Assembly (NCBI RefSeq): GCF_019084075.1
Contig: NZ_JAHREN010000001.1
Span: 4,862,501 to 4,926,500, forward strand
Length of the DNA: 64,000 nt
Source: Siccirubricoccus sp. G192
GTDB taxonomy: Bacteria > Pseudomonadota > Alphaproteobacteria > Acetobacterales > Acetobacteraceae
Direction of reading: 5' to 3'
Of the stretch, positions 36,352 through 45,525 are shown piece after piece. Every line of letters begins with the position of its first letter. The stretch's first letter is position 1. A model generated the notes under the pieces. That model ran no database searches. It saw only the letters and a list, made by a program, of their open reading frames with translations, and had not been told where the DNA came from. A program made the translations under genes and the position numbers.

Positions 36352-37315
36352 CTACCGCTGCACCCAGGGCGAGCGCTGCCACAACGCGGCGAATTCCCGC
36401 GCCGCCTCGCGCAGCCGGGCGGCCCAGGCTTCGCCCGGCTCATAGGCCGGTTCGGTGAATTGCGCCTCGATGGCGCGGCGGAATTCCCGGATCCTGCGCC
36501 ACCGCCGCCGTCGCCTCGCGCAGCTTCGCCACCGCGCCGGGCGGCGTGCCGGCGGCGGTGATGATGCCGCGTTCGGACTGCATCACCGCCGCCACCCCCT
36601 GCTCGGTCAGGGTCGGAACATCGGGGGCGAGGCGGGAGCGCTGTGCCCCGGCCTGGGCCAGCATCCGCAACCCCTCCGACGCCGGCATCACCTCGCCCAC
36701 ATTGATCGCCGCCGCCTGCACCTGGCGGCCGAGCAGCGCATTCTTCTGCGGCGCGGCGCCGTTGAAATGCACGGGCGTGAGCCTGACGCCCATCGCCTGC
36801 TCGATCAGCACCAGCATCAGGTGGTCGTCGGTGCCGACGCCGGAGGTGCTGACAGTGACGCCCTCCGGGTCGCGCCGGGCACGGGCGATGAGGTCCTGCA
36901 TGTCGCGGATCGGGCTCTCCGCCACTACCACCAGGCCGGAGGGATCGGTGACGAGATTGCCGATATAGGCGAAGTCCTCCAGCCTGTACTGCGCGGCGCT
37001 GCGCTCGATCGGGATGGTGACGAAGCTCGGCATGTTGGTGATGCCGATCACATGCCCATCCGGCCGGGCCCGCGCCACATAGGCCCAGGCCAGCTCACCC
37101 GAGGCGCCGGGGCGGTTCTGCACCACGACTGGTTGGCCAAGACGCGGCTCCAGGAAGCGGGCGAAGGTGCGCGCCGTGACATCCGTGCCGCCGCCGGGGG
37201 CGAAGCCCACCACCAGTTCCAGCGGCCGGTTCGGGAAGCCTGCATTCTGCGCCAGGGCCGGCGCCGCGAGGGCGGCGAGGCCGGCGCCCAGGGCGCCGCG
37301 GCGGGTGAGGCTCAT
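36352..37315 (-). CDS. Bug family tripartite tricarboxylate transporter substrate-binding protein, frameshifted
   Basis: About 320 residues after repair. Signal peptide MSLTRRGALGAGLAALAAPALA; mature start with FPNRPLELVVGFAPGGGTDVTAR, the classic Bug signature, then QPVVVQNRPGASG and a substrate-binding region. Near 36492 one extra G/C in CCGGGAATTC shifts the frame; the true C-terminus continues EFRRAIEAQFTEPAYEPGEAW to a stop at 36352. Overlaps the epimerase gene by 4 bp, so the two are translated from one mRNA. No TctA/TctB membrane genes are nearby, as is common for Bug receptors. Confidence 0.88.
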
Positions 37316-38331
37316 GCCTGCTTCCCCTCATTGCCCTCGCGCCAAGCGATCAGCCGGCCAAGCCCCTCCCGCATCCCGACCAGCGGCTTCCAGCCGATGG
37401 CGCGCTCCGCCTCGTCATGCACGATGCGGAAGGCGCCGCCGGAGGTCAGGCGCACCTTGCCCGACTCGTTGCCGACGAATTCCGGCTCGGCGCCGCCTCC
37501 AGCGAGTTCCGTGACCAGCTTCACCAGTTCCAGCGTGGTGATCGGCTCGGGGCCGGAGGTGTTCACCGCCACATCACTCGCCGCGCTCTCGAAAGCCATG
37601 CGGTTGGCCCGCGCCAGATCGCCGACATAGACGAAATGCTTGGTCTCGCTGCCGTCGCCGAAGACCTGCGGCCGCTCGCCACGCTTCACCTTGTCGAAGG
37701 TCTCGATGATGTAGAGGGCATTGGCGGCGCGGTAGTGCTGCCGCTCCCCATAGACCGTGGAATAGCGCAGCACGACATAGTCCAGCCCGTGCTTGCGGTG
37801 GTAGTCGCGGCAGAGCTGCTCGCCGATGATCTTGCTGGCGCCGTAGATGATGGCCGCCGGCGGCGCGCCATGGCTGTGGAAGGGCGTGGTCTCCACCAGG
37901 TCGCCCGCCACGCCGGGCCCATAGCCGTAGGTGGCGTTGGAGGAGGCGAAGACCACCTTGCGCACCGCATTGGCGCGCGCCGCCTCCAGCGCGTTCTGCA
38001 CGCCGCGGATATTCACATCCAGCCCGCCCCAGGGGTCGCGGTCCATGGACAGCGTCATGAAGGCGGCGAGTTGCAGCATCCCGGCCATGCCCTTGGTCGC
38101 CGCCAGCAGGTCCGCCATGCGCATCACGTCGCCGCGGATCAGCCGGAGCCGCGGATGGTCCTTGAGATGCGCGATGGCGGCTTCCGAGCCGAAGGCGAAA
38201 TTATCAAACAGCGCCACCTCCGCCGCGCCATGGTCGAGCAGTTCCGCGGCGGTGGCGGAGCCGACCAGGCTGGCGCCGCCCACGATGAGGAAGCGGTTGC
38301 CGGCGATCGGCACGGCGGCAGTGTTCGGCAT
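37312..38331 (-). CDS. NAD-dependent epimerase/dehydratase (UDP-glucose 4-epimerase-like)
   Basis: A 339-residue extended SDR. ATG 38331 follows GGGAGAG. The Rossmann motif is VGGASLVGSATAAELL, and the catalytic residues appear as Ser/Thr in SSNATYG plus YGASK (Tyr-x-x-x-Lys). It likely epimerises or modifies a nucleotide-sugar or related polyol; the combination with a Bug receptor in one operon hints at a catabolic substrate in place of cell-wall sugar. The overlap ATGA joins it to the receptor gene. Confidence 0.88.
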   Translation of the reverse strand: MPNTAAVPIAGNRFLIVGGASLVGSATAAELLDHGAAEVALFDNFAFGSEAAIAHLKDHPRLRLIRGDVMRMADLLAATKGMAGMLQLAAFMTLSMDRDPWGGLDVNIRGVQNALEAARANAVRKVVFASSNATYGYGPGVAGDLVETTPFHSHGAPPAAIIYGASKIIGEQLCRDYHRKHGLDYVVLRYSTVYGERQHYRAANALYIIETFDKVKRGERPQVFGDGSETKHFVYVGDLARANRMAFESAASDVAVNTSGPEPITTLELVKLVTELAGGGAEPEFVGNESGKVRLTSGGAFRIVHDEAERAIGWKPLVGMREGLGRLIAWREGNEGKQA

Positions 38332-38401
38332 GGGTCTCTCCCGGGGATTCGTCTCGGCCGCATCCAAGCGCGGCCGGGGCCGGAGGCCAAGGGGTAGCCC
38401 C

Positions 38402-38995
38402 TCAGCGGCTGGCGCTGTGCCATGCGGCGGGCCGGCGCTTCACCGGGGGCGCGGCAGGCCGCGCCGGGGGCGGCGGCGGCAAGGGTGCCACCAGCAGGCC
38501 GAGGCGCTGGAGCTGCGGCCGCGGGTCCGGCCGCGCCGGCATCAGATACCAGGCGGCCAGCAGGGCCAGCGCCACCACCAGCGGCTCGAAGGGGGAGCCG
38601 GTGCGGCAGAGCGGCAGCGCCCAGGTGCCGCGGAAGGGCCAGGCCAGGCGCAGCCCACCCGGGGTCAGCAGGTCGCCCAGCAGATGGCTGAGATAGCCCA
38701 CCACCAGCGGCGCCACGACCTGCCGCGGCACCCCTTCGTTCAGCAGCAGCGCGCCGCAGCCCGCCACCGCGACAAGCGAATGCGTCACGCCGCGATGCCC
38801 GAAGACCGCGGCGATAGCATGGGAGAGCGGCCGTAGCCGCCGCCCGACCCAGGATTTCGGATGGTCGATATCCGGCAGCAGCGCCCCCAGCACCGCCAGG
38901 CCCAGCGCCGCCGGCGCCAGGGCGGGCTGGCCAAGCTGCGGCGCCGCCGCGATCCAGGCCGCGGCGCCGAGTGCAACATGCGAGCCCGCCATCAT
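38402..38995 (-). CDS. YdjM-type metal-dependent membrane hydrolase (DUF457)
   Basis: A 197-residue membrane protein of the LexA-regulated YdjM family. Motifs: SHVALGAAAWIAA, LGALLPDIDHPKSWVGRR (metal-binding DIDH), FGHRGVTHS (HRxxTHS) and GYLSHLLGDLLTPGGL. Four or five hydrophobic spans. The C-terminal tail is Pro/Arg-rich. The substrate is unknown; the family is linked to the inner membrane and, in enterobacteria, to the SOS response. Confidence 0.82.
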   Translation of the reverse strand: MMAGSHVALGAAAWIAAAPQLGQPALAPAALGLAVLGALLPDIDHPKSWVGRRLRPLSHAIAAVFGHRGVTHSLVAVAGCGALLLNEGVPRQVVAPLVVGYLSHLLGDLLTPGGLRLAWPFRGTWALPLCRTGSPFEPLVVALALLAAWYLMPARPDPRPQLQRLGLLVAPLPPPPPARPAAPPVKRRPAAWHSASR

Positions 38996-39086
38996 CGCCG
39001 TGCCGCCCTCCGTCAGCCGGCGCCTGGGACAAGGGCTTAAGACTCGGCGCTAGGGCACGGAAAGTCCAATGTTTTTTCTCGCGACG

Positions 39087-39692
39087 TCAGGCCAATTCAT
39101 GCAGCGCCGCCAGGAAGCGTTCCGCCGCCGCCTCCGGCGGCCAGGGGCGCCAGGGCGTCTCGCCCGGTGTCGCCAGCGGGTCCGCCTCCAGCACCGCGGC
39201 GCGGATGCCGAGCGTGCCCCGCACCTCCGCCCGGGTCCAGCCGGCGACATGCACCGCCTCCGCCGCCGCCAGCGCCACGTCGCAGGTCTTGTGCAGGCGC
39301 TTCGCCTCGGGGGTCCAGGAGGGCAGGGCGTAGCGCAGCGCCACCACCGCCTGCAGGCGCGATTGCAGATCGGCGAAACCGGCGCCGAGGAAGGGCTTCA
39401 GCGGCGAAATGCAGTCGAAGCCAAGCAGCCCCTCCTCCGCATCATGCAGCAATTCCCGCCGCGCCTCCGCCTGGCTCAATGGCAGGCGGCTGCGCTGGCG
39501 GCGCAGCGCCAGCACCGCGAGCGAATGCTGCGCCACCGAAAGCGGCGCGCCCGGCCAGACGGAATGCCCGCCCCAGCGGAAGGTGCGGGAGAGGCCGATC
39601 GCCAGGTCCTCGTCGGTCCAGTCGAAGGCCGTGGGGGAGATGAGGTCGAGGCGGCGGCCGGAGGGCAGCCGCACCCAGGCCCGGTCGGCCAA
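39087..39692 (-). CDS. HD-domain phosphohydrolase (YfbR-like)
   Basis: A 201-residue HD hydrolase. The metal-binding residues are visible as His in SVAQHSLAV, His-Asp in LLHDAEEGLLG and the later Asp in THKTCD-like KTCDVAL. Family members dephosphorylate nucleotides, for example 5'-deoxynucleotidase YfbR. It overlaps or abuts the metallo-beta-lactamase gene (2-bp gap), so both form an operon. Confidence 0.8.
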   Translation of the reverse strand: MADRAWVRLPSGRRLDLISPTAFDWTDEDLAIGLSRTFRWGGHSVWPGAPLSVAQHSLAVLALRRQRSRLPLSQAEARRELLHDAEEGLLGFDCISPLKPFLGAGFADLQSRLQAVVALRYALPSWTPEAKRLHKTCDVALAAAEAVHVAGWTRAEVRGTLGIRAAVLEADPLATPGETPWRPWPPEAAAERFLAALHELA

Positions 39693-39694
39693 GC

Positions 39695-40450
39695 TCAGAA
39701 CCGCGGCGCGGAGATGTCGAATTCCTGCATCACCTCCAGGTCCTCGCTGAACCAGGCGGCGATGCCGGCGCGGCGCTGGCCGATATATTCGGGCCGCCCC
39801 GCGGCATCGAGCCGCATGGTCAGGTCATGCCCCGGGATCAGCAGCGTGCCCGGCGCCTGCTTCCACAGCCCCCAGATCAGGTCGAGGCTGGCGCGGCTGG
39901 CCCCGGCATCCATGGTCATGTCGGTGGCCATGGAGAGCAGTTCCGCCCGGTTCTTCGCCGCATCGCCGCTGAACACCACCGGCACGTCGTTCCCCGTCAT
40001 GCGGTACACGAGGCAGCCCGGCGTATGGCCGGGGCAGAGATGCGCGGTGAGGCCGGGCAGGAAAGCCTGGCCATCCTCCAGCAGATGCAGCCGCGGGTGT
40101 TGCGCCAGGTCCCGCACATAGAGTTCCGGCAGCGGGTTGAAGCCGGGCTCCACGCTGGTCGCCCAGTCCATCTCGGCCCGGCCGATCCAGAGGTCGGCCT
40201 GCGGGAAGAGCGTGTAGTTCACCGAATGGTCCCAATGCGCATGGGTCAGCACCACATCGGTGACGCTCTCCGGCGCGCAGTCCGCCGCCTTGAGTTGCCG
40301 GCCGAATTCCGGCCGCACCGCGAAGGAGCCGACATCGATCAGGATGGTCCGGCCGCCGCCCCGCAGCAGCGCGATGGTGCTCCAGCCCAGCCCCCCATGG
40401 CAGAGCGACTTGCCGGGATAGCCCTGGATCAGGACATCGATGCGGTACAT
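39695..40450 (-). CDS. MBL-fold hydrolase (N-acyl homoserine lactonase-like)
   Basis: A 251-residue metallo-beta-lactamase-fold protein. Zinc ligands: HAHWDH (HxHxDH), His in CPGHTPGC, Asp in FSGDAAKN and His in IPGHD. The spacing resembles the AhlD/AttM lactonase group, but such homologues act on many lactones and esters, so quorum-quenching is only possible. Start ATG 40450. Confidence 0.88.
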   Translation of the reverse strand: MYRIDVLIQGYPGKSLCHGGLGWSTIALLRGGGRTILIDVGSFAVRPEFGRQLKAADCAPESVTDVVLTHAHWDHSVNYTLFPQADLWIGRAEMDWATSVEPGFNPLPELYVRDLAQHPRLHLLEDGQAFLPGLTAHLCPGHTPGCLVYRMTGNDVPVVFSGDAAKNRAELLSMATDMTMDAGASRASLDLIWGLWKQAPGTLLIPGHDLTMRLDAAGRPEYIGQRRAGIAAWFSEDLEVMQEFDISAPRF

Positions 40451-40600
40451 GGCGGCGCTTCCTCTCCTGTGGTGGCCCAGGGGTCGGGACCAAGGGTCGG
40501 AGGTGGTCCGGCCCGCGTCAATCCGGTCATTGCCGTCGCAAAAATTTACAGCTCACGCGGCGATGAACTGAGGCCGCAATGAATTCAATCGTCTATCCCA

Positions 40601-40616
40601 TGGCACGGCACTTGCT
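40601..40616 (+). promoter_or_regulatory. Sigma-54 (-24/-12) promoter of the PEP-CTERM gene
   Basis: TGGCAC-GGCAC-TTGCT is a perfect match to the TGGCACG-N4-TTGCW consensus, with GG and GC 10 bases apart. The predicted transcript start is about 38 nt ahead of ATG 40666. An ATTTACAG motif lies at 40544-40551, also found upstream of the 22395 gene in the same orientation. Confidence 0.85.
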
Positions 40617-40665
40617 TTCGATGCCTGCCCCCAACGAATGGGGCGGGACAAAGCTGGAGTCTGTA

Positions 40666-41265
40666 ATGCGTCGTTTCAAACAAGCCTTGCTGGCAGCCGT
40701 CGTCACCGTTGCGGTCGGCGGCCTCGGTGCCGCGCAGGCCGCGGATTTCTCCTTCACCGGCAGCCTCTCGGACCCGAACCAAGTGCTGCTCTTCAACTTC
40801 GATGTCGGCGCCACATCCACGGTGACGCTGCGGACCTACTCCTATGCCGGGGGTACCAATGCGGCCGGGCAGGTGATCCCGGGCGGCGGCTTCGACCCCA
40901 TCCTGGCGCTGTTCGACGGCAGCGGCGCGCTCATTGATGAGAATGACGACGGCGACGGCAACGTGCCGGCCGATCCCGTGACCGGCAATCACTATGACAC
41001 CTTCCTCCAGGCACTCCTGGCTCCCGGCAGCTACACCGTCTCCGTCCAGACCTTCGCCAATTTCGCCAATGGACCCAACCTGTCCGATGGCTTCTCCGGT
41101 TTCGGCTCCTTCAACAACCGCGCCACCAACTGGGCCTTCGACGTCCTGAATGCCGGCGAGGCCACCCAGGTGGCGGTGCCCGAACCGGCCTCGCTCGGCC
41201 CGTTCGGCGCCGGCCTGGTCGCCCTCGGCCTCACCCGCCGCCGCAAGGCCAGGCAGGCCGCCTGA
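40666..41265 (+). CDS. DVUA0089-like PEP-CTERM sorting domain-containing protein
   Basis: A 199-residue exported protein. ATG 40666 follows CTGGAGT. Signal peptide MRRFKQALLAAVVTVAVGGL...AQA. The body matches the DVUA0089/PPC-like beta-sandwich: FSFTGSLSDPNQVLLFNFDVG, DPILALFDGSGALIDENDDG and LLAPGSYTVSVQ. The C-terminus VPEPASLGPFGAGLVALGLTRRRKARQAA is the sorting signal. An acidic Asp-rich loop suggests calcium binding. It is preceded by a sigma-54 promoter and followed by a terminator, so it is monocistronic. Confidence 0.88.
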   Translation: MRRFKQALLAAVVTVAVGGLGAAQAADFSFTGSLSDPNQVLLFNFDVGATSTVTLRTYSYAGGTNAAGQVIPGGGFDPILALFDGSGALIDENDDGDGNVPADPVTGNHYDTFLQALLAPGSYTVSVQTFANFANGPNLSDGFSGFGSFNNRATNWAFDVLNAGEATQVAVPEPASLGPFGAGLVALGLTRRRKARQAA

Positions 41266-41289
41266 GCCCGGCTGCGTCGGAAACGCTTA

Positions 41290-41315
41290 CAGGGCGGCCC
41301 CGCCGGGCCGCCCTG
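41290..41315. terminator. Hairpin terminator between the PEP-CTERM gene and sbcD
   Basis: CAGGGCGGCCC-4 nt-GGGCCGCCCTG, a perfect 11-bp stem 25 bp after the stop; no T-tract. Confidence 0.55.
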
Positions 41316-41364
41316 CCCCGGCAGGCTTGCACCGACTCGCCCCGCCTGCGCATCCTCCGCCGCA

Positions 41365-42492
41365 ATGCGCCTGCTGCACACCGCCGACTGGCATCTCGGC
41401 CGCGCCCTTTGCGGCGCCTCCTTCCTTGAGGACCAGGCGCATCTGCTGCGTGGCCAGTTCCTCGACATCCTGCGGGAAACGCGGCCGGACGCGCTGCTGA
41501 TCGCCGGCGATGTCTTCGACCGTGCCGTGCCGCCGACCGAGGCGGTGGAGCTTCTGGACGAGATCCTGCGCCGCTGCATCCTCGACCTCGGCGTGCCGGT
41601 CGTGCTGATCCCCGGCAACCACGATGCCACCGAGCGGCTTTCCTTCGGCGCCTCGCTGCTGCGCGGCGCCGGGCTGCATATCGCCGATTCGGCGCTGGGC
41701 CAGGCCATCCGCTTCGAGGACGCGCATGGCGAGGTCTGGGTGCTGCCCTCCGGCTATGCCTCGCCCCTGCTGCTGGCGCGGCTCTTCGCGGGCGAGGCCA
41801 TCGCCGACCATGATGCCGGCTTCGGCTTCCTCTGCCGCCATCTCCGCGAGCAATGCCCGGCCGGCGCCCGCATGGTGATGGTGGCGCATGCCTTCGTCGC
41901 CGGCGGCGAGGAATGCGAGAGCGAGCGGCTGCTTGCCGTGGGCGGCGCCAAGGCGGTGGCGGCTTCGCGCTTCGAGGGCTTCCACTACGTGGCGCTCGGC
42001 CACCTGCACCGGCCGCAGGGCCTGGCCGGCGGGCGCATCCGCTATGCCGGCTCGCCGCTGGCCTATTCCTTCAGCGAGGCGGGCCAGGCGAAATCCGTGA
42101 CGCTGGTGGAGATCGACGCCGCCGGGGCGGTGCGGACCGAAGCCATTCCGCTGACCCCGCGGCGCGAGCTGCGGCGGCTGCGCGGCAGCTTCGCCGAGCT
42201 GCTGGCGGCGCCGCCCAGCACCGATTGGCTGGAGGTGACGCTCACCGACCCGCTGCCGATCTTCGAGGCGCAGCGCCGCCTGGCCGAACGCCACCCGCAT
42301 ATCCTGGGCTTCGGCTATGGCCGGCACGAGGGGCTGGACCTGATGCTCGCCCCCGCCGCGCACCGGCCGGAAACCGCCGAGCCGCTGACCCTGCTCGGCG
42401 AATTCTGGCGCGAGATGCGCGGCGAGGCCTTGCCGGAAGCCGCCCTGCCGGTGGCCCGGGCGGCGATCGGCCTGGCCCGGGACGAGGGCTGA
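41365..42492 (+). CDS. sbcD: Exonuclease SbcCD subunit D
   Basis: A 375-residue Mre11-type nuclease. The metallophosphoesterase motifs are HTADWHLGR, IAGDVFDRAVPP, IPGNHDATERL, MVAHAFVAGG and ALGHLHRPQ. With SbcC it forms the ATP-dependent SbcCD complex that cuts DNA hairpins and protein-blocked ends. Start ATG 41365; three bases separate it from sbcC. Of interest here because the window is full of long palindromes, the known substrate class of SbcCD. Confidence 0.95.
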   Translation: MRLLHTADWHLGRALCGASFLEDQAHLLRGQFLDILRETRPDALLIAGDVFDRAVPPTEAVELLDEILRRCILDLGVPVVLIPGNHDATERLSFGASLLRGAGLHIADSALGQAIRFEDAHGEVWVLPSGYASPLLLARLFAGEAIADHDAGFGFLCRHLREQCPAGARMVMVAHAFVAGGEECESERLLAVGGAKAVAASRFEGFHYVALGHLHRPQGLAGGRIRYAGSPLAYSFSEAGQAKSVTLVEIDAAGAVRTEAIPLTPRRELRRLRGSFAELLAAPPSTDWLEVTLTDPLPIFEAQRRLAERHPHILGFGYGRHEGLDLMLAPAAHRPETAEPLTLLGEFWREMRGEALPEAALPVARAAIGLARDEG

Positions 42493-42495
42493 GCG

Positions 42496-45400
42496 ATGCG
42501 GCCCCTCAGCCTCACGCTGCAAGCCTTCAGCGCCTATGGCGGCCGGCAGGAGATCGATTTCGGCCAATTGGGCGAGCACCGGCTGTTCCTGATCGCCGGC
42601 CCTACCGGCGCCGGCAAGACCACCGTGCTGGACGGCATCTGCTACGCGCTGTTCGGCGAGAGCAGCGGCGGCCCGGAACGCGGCGCCGGCCACCTGCGGA
42701 GTCACCACGCCGCGGCGGCCATGGCCACCGAGGTGACGCTGGACTTCGCGCTCGGCCAGGAACAGTGGCGCATCTGCCGCCGTCCTACCCAGATGCGGCC
42801 GAAGCAGCGTGGCGGCGGTTTCGTGGAGGAGCGGAGTTCCGTCGCGCTTTCGCGCCTCACCGGTCCAGGCAATCCGCTGGAACGCGATGCCGAGGTGCGG
42901 GCGCGCGTCACGGAATTGCTCGGCTATCACGCCGCCGAATTCCGCCAGGTGGTGCTGCTGCCGCAGGGCCGCTTCCGCGAATTGCTGAGCGCCGGGCCGG
43001 GCGCGCGGCAGGAGATCCTGCGCACCCTGTTCCGCACCGACCTCTATGAACGCATCCAGGCCCGGCTGAAGGAACAGGCCGACAGCGCCGAGAAGACCAT
43101 GGCGCAATGGAGCGCCCGCCGCCGCGTGCTGATCGACCAGGCCGGCGCCGCCGACCTCGCCAGCGCCGAGGCGGCGCGCGGGGCCATGCAACAGGCCCTC
43201 ACCGAGGCCGAGGCGGCGCGCGAGGCCGCGGCGCTCCGCGAACGCGAGGCCGCCGCCCTGGCCGAGGCGGGCCGCCGCGCCGCCGAGACCCTGGCGGCGC
43301 GCGAGGCGGCCGAGGCCGGGCTGGCGGCGCTCACCGCCCGCGCCGCCGCCGTCGCCGCCGACCGCGCCCGCCTCGACGCCGCCCGCCGCGCCGACCGGCT
43401 GCGCGGCGAGGCCGAGGCGGCGCGGCAGGCCCGCCAGGCGGCGGATCAGGCGGCGGCCCAGGCCACGGCGGATGCCGCCCGGGCCAGCGCGGCGCAGCAG
43501 GCCCTCGCCGCCGCCACCGCGGCGCTGGCGGATGCGCCGGCGCGGGAGGCCGAGGCGCGGGCAGCGGCGGCGGAAAGCATCCGGCTCCAGGGGTTGCTGG
43601 ATCTGGCCGAGCGCGTCGCCACCGCCGCCATGGCTTTGCAGGAGGCGCGCACGGCGGCGCAGGCGGCGAAGTCCCGGCATGACGCCGCTGCCGCCACCGC
43701 CGCCACGGCAAGCACCGCCGCCGAGGCCGCCGACCGCGCCCTGGCCGAGCGCGAGGCGGTGGCCGCCCAGGCAGAACGGCACCGGCTGGGCCTGGAGGCC
43801 GCTACCCGCCAGGCCGCGGATGCCACGGCGCTGGACCAAGCCCTGCGCGCCCTCGCCCGCTGCCAGGCCGCCCTCCCCCCCGCCCGCGCCGCGCTGGCCG
43901 AGGCGGAGGCCGCCCATGCCGCCAGCCGCGCCGCCCGGCTGGAAGCCGCGCAACGCCTCGCCGCCGAACACGCCGCGGTGCTGGCGGCCGGCCTGCAGCC
44001 CGGCGCCCCCTGCCCGGTCTGCGGCGGCACCCATCACCCCACACCGGCCCAGCCGGAATCCGGCCCGCTGCCCGACCTCGCCCTGCTGGACGCGGCCGAG
44101 GCCCGCGCCGCCGCCGCGCTGGACGCCGCCCGCGCCAAGGCCCAGGCGGCGGAGGGCGCGCTGCGCCTGGCCGAAGCCGAGCAGGCGGCGCGGCGGGACA
44201 GGCTCGGCGCCAATGCAGCGCCGCCCGCCGGGGCGCTGGCCGAGGCAAAGGCGGCCCTCGCCACGGCCGAGGCCGCGCTGCGGGCCCTGCCGGGGCTGCG
44301 CCAAGCGCAGGCGGCGGCGCGCGCGGAGGCCCTGGCCGCGACCCAGGCGCTGGAGGGTGCCAGCGCGGCGGAGCGGGCGGCGGCGCTGGCCCTCTCGGTC
44401 GCCGAGGCGACCCATGCCGATCGCCTCGCCGCCCTGCCGCCCGGGGCCGGCAGCACCGAGGCGCTGCGCTCCGCCATCGCCGGCACCGCCGCCACCGCGC
44501 GCGGGCTGGAGGCGGCGCTCGGCCGCCAGCGCGAGGCCCGGGCCGCCGCCGAAGCCGCCGCGACCGCCGCCGAGGCCGCCGCCGCCGCCAGCGCCCGCGC
44601 CGCCGAAGCCGCCGCCACGGCGCGCGCCACCCGCCGCGTGGCGCTGGAAGCCGCCGCGCGGGCGGCGGGCTTCGCCGATCTCGGCAGCTTCGCCGCGGCG
44701 CTGATCGAGCCCGCCGAGACCGATGCCCTGGCCGCCGAGGTCAGCCGCTTCGACGCGGCGATGGCGGCGGCGGAGGCGGCGGCCGTCCAGGCCCGCGCCG
44801 CCGCCGCCGGCCTCACCACCCCGGACCTGCCGGCGCTGGAGGCGGCGCTGGCGGTGGCCGGCACGGCGGCGCGCGAGGCGGCCGATGCCGCCACCACGCG
44901 GCGCAATGCGCTGGAGGCGCAGGACCGGCTGCTGGCCGAGATCACCGCCACCGAGCACCGGCTTGCGGAGAGCCAGGCGGATTACGGCCTGAAACGCGAC
45001 CTCGCCGACCTCGCGCGCGGCAACAACCCGAAGAAGCTGAACCTGGAAGGCTTCGTGCTGCGCAGCCTGTTCGACGAGGCGCTGGCCGCCGCCAACCGGC
45101 GCCTCCGCGGCATGTTGGGCGGCCGCTATGCCATCCGCCGGCGGGAGGAGCCGCTGAGCGGCCGCGCCGCCGTCGGCCTCGATATCGAGGTGCTGGACCA
45201 GTGGAACGACCAGGCGCGGCCGGCCGGCACGCTTTCCGGCGGCGAGGGCTTCTGCGCCTCCCTCGCCCTGGCGCTGGGGCTGGCGGATACCGTGCAGGCG
45301 CATGCCGGGGCGCGGCGGATCGACAGCCTCTTCATCGACGAGGGCTTCGGCAGCCTGGATGGCGACACGCTGGAAACGGCGATGGAGGTGCTGACCGGGC

Positions 45401-45525
45401 TGCATGGCCAGGACCGGCTGGTGGGGGTCATCAGCCATGTCGCCGGGCTGCGGGATTGGATTCCGGCGCGGCTGGATGTCACCCCGGGACGGCGCGGCAG
45501 CAGCGCGGCGTTTCGGTTTGGGTGA
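42496..45525 (+). CDS. sbcC: Exonuclease SbcCD subunit C (SMC-like ATPase)
   Basis: A 1009-residue Rad50-type protein. Walker A GPTGAGKTTVLDGI near the N-terminus; then a long Ala/Glu/Arg-rich coiled coil with the zinc hook CPVCGG about residue 506; a second coiled coil; and the ABC signature LSGGEGFCASLALALGLAD followed by Walker B DSLFIDEGFGSLD. The coiled-coil arms are very Ala-rich, which fits the genome's GC content. It works with SbcD in DNA end processing. Start ATG 42496. Confidence 0.95.
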   Translation: MRPLSLTLQAFSAYGGRQEIDFGQLGEHRLFLIAGPTGAGKTTVLDGICYALFGESSGGPERGAGHLRSHHAAAAMATEVTLDFALGQEQWRICRRPTQMRPKQRGGGFVEERSSVALSRLTGPGNPLERDAEVRARVTELLGYHAAEFRQVVLLPQGRFRELLSAGPGARQEILRTLFRTDLYERIQARLKEQADSAEKTMAQWSARRRVLIDQAGAADLASAEAARGAMQQALTEAEAAREAAALREREAAALAEAGRRAAETLAAREAAEAGLAALTARAAAVAADRARLDAARRADRLRGEAEAARQARQAADQAAAQATADAARASAAQQALAAATAALADAPAREAEARAAAAESIRLQGLLDLAERVATAAMALQEARTAAQAAKSRHDAAAATAATASTAAEAADRALAEREAVAAQAERHRLGLEAATRQAADATALDQALRALARCQAALPPARAALAEAEAAHAASRAARLEAAQRLAAEHAAVLAAGLQPGAPCPVCGGTHHPTPAQPESGPLPDLALLDAAEARAAAALDAARAKAQAAEGALRLAEAEQAARRDRLGANAAPPAGALAEAKAALATAEAALRALPGLRQAQAAARAEALAATQALEGASAAERAAALALSVAEATHADRLAALPPGAGSTEALRSAIAGTAATARGLEAALGRQREARAAAEAAATAAEAAAAASARAAEAAATARATRRVALEAAARAAGFADLGSFAAALIEPAETDALAAEVSRFDAAMAAAEAAAVQARAAAAGLTTPDLPALEAALAVAGTAAREAADAATTRRNALEAQDRLLAEITATEHRLAESQADYGLKRDLADLARGNNPKKLNLEGFVLRSLFDEALAAANRRLRGMLGGRYAIRRREEPLSGRAAVGLDIEVLDQWNDQARPAGTLSGGEGFCASLALALGLADTVQAHAGARRIDSLFIDEGFGSLDGDTLETAMEVLTGLHGQDRLVGVISHVAGLRDWIPARLDVTPGRRGSSAAFRFG

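Noticed and set aside
39695-40450. Confident call as quorum-quenching lactonase
   Set aside because: The HxHxDH zinc motif is shared by many MBL hydrolases; no substrate-specific feature supports acyl-homoserine lactones.
41287-45438. Very long antisense open frame opposite sbcD and sbcC
   Set aside because: It is a product of GC-rich codon use in the true genes; composition is low complexity with no family features. The same applies to long frames opposite the monooxygenase, the sensor kinase and tyrS.
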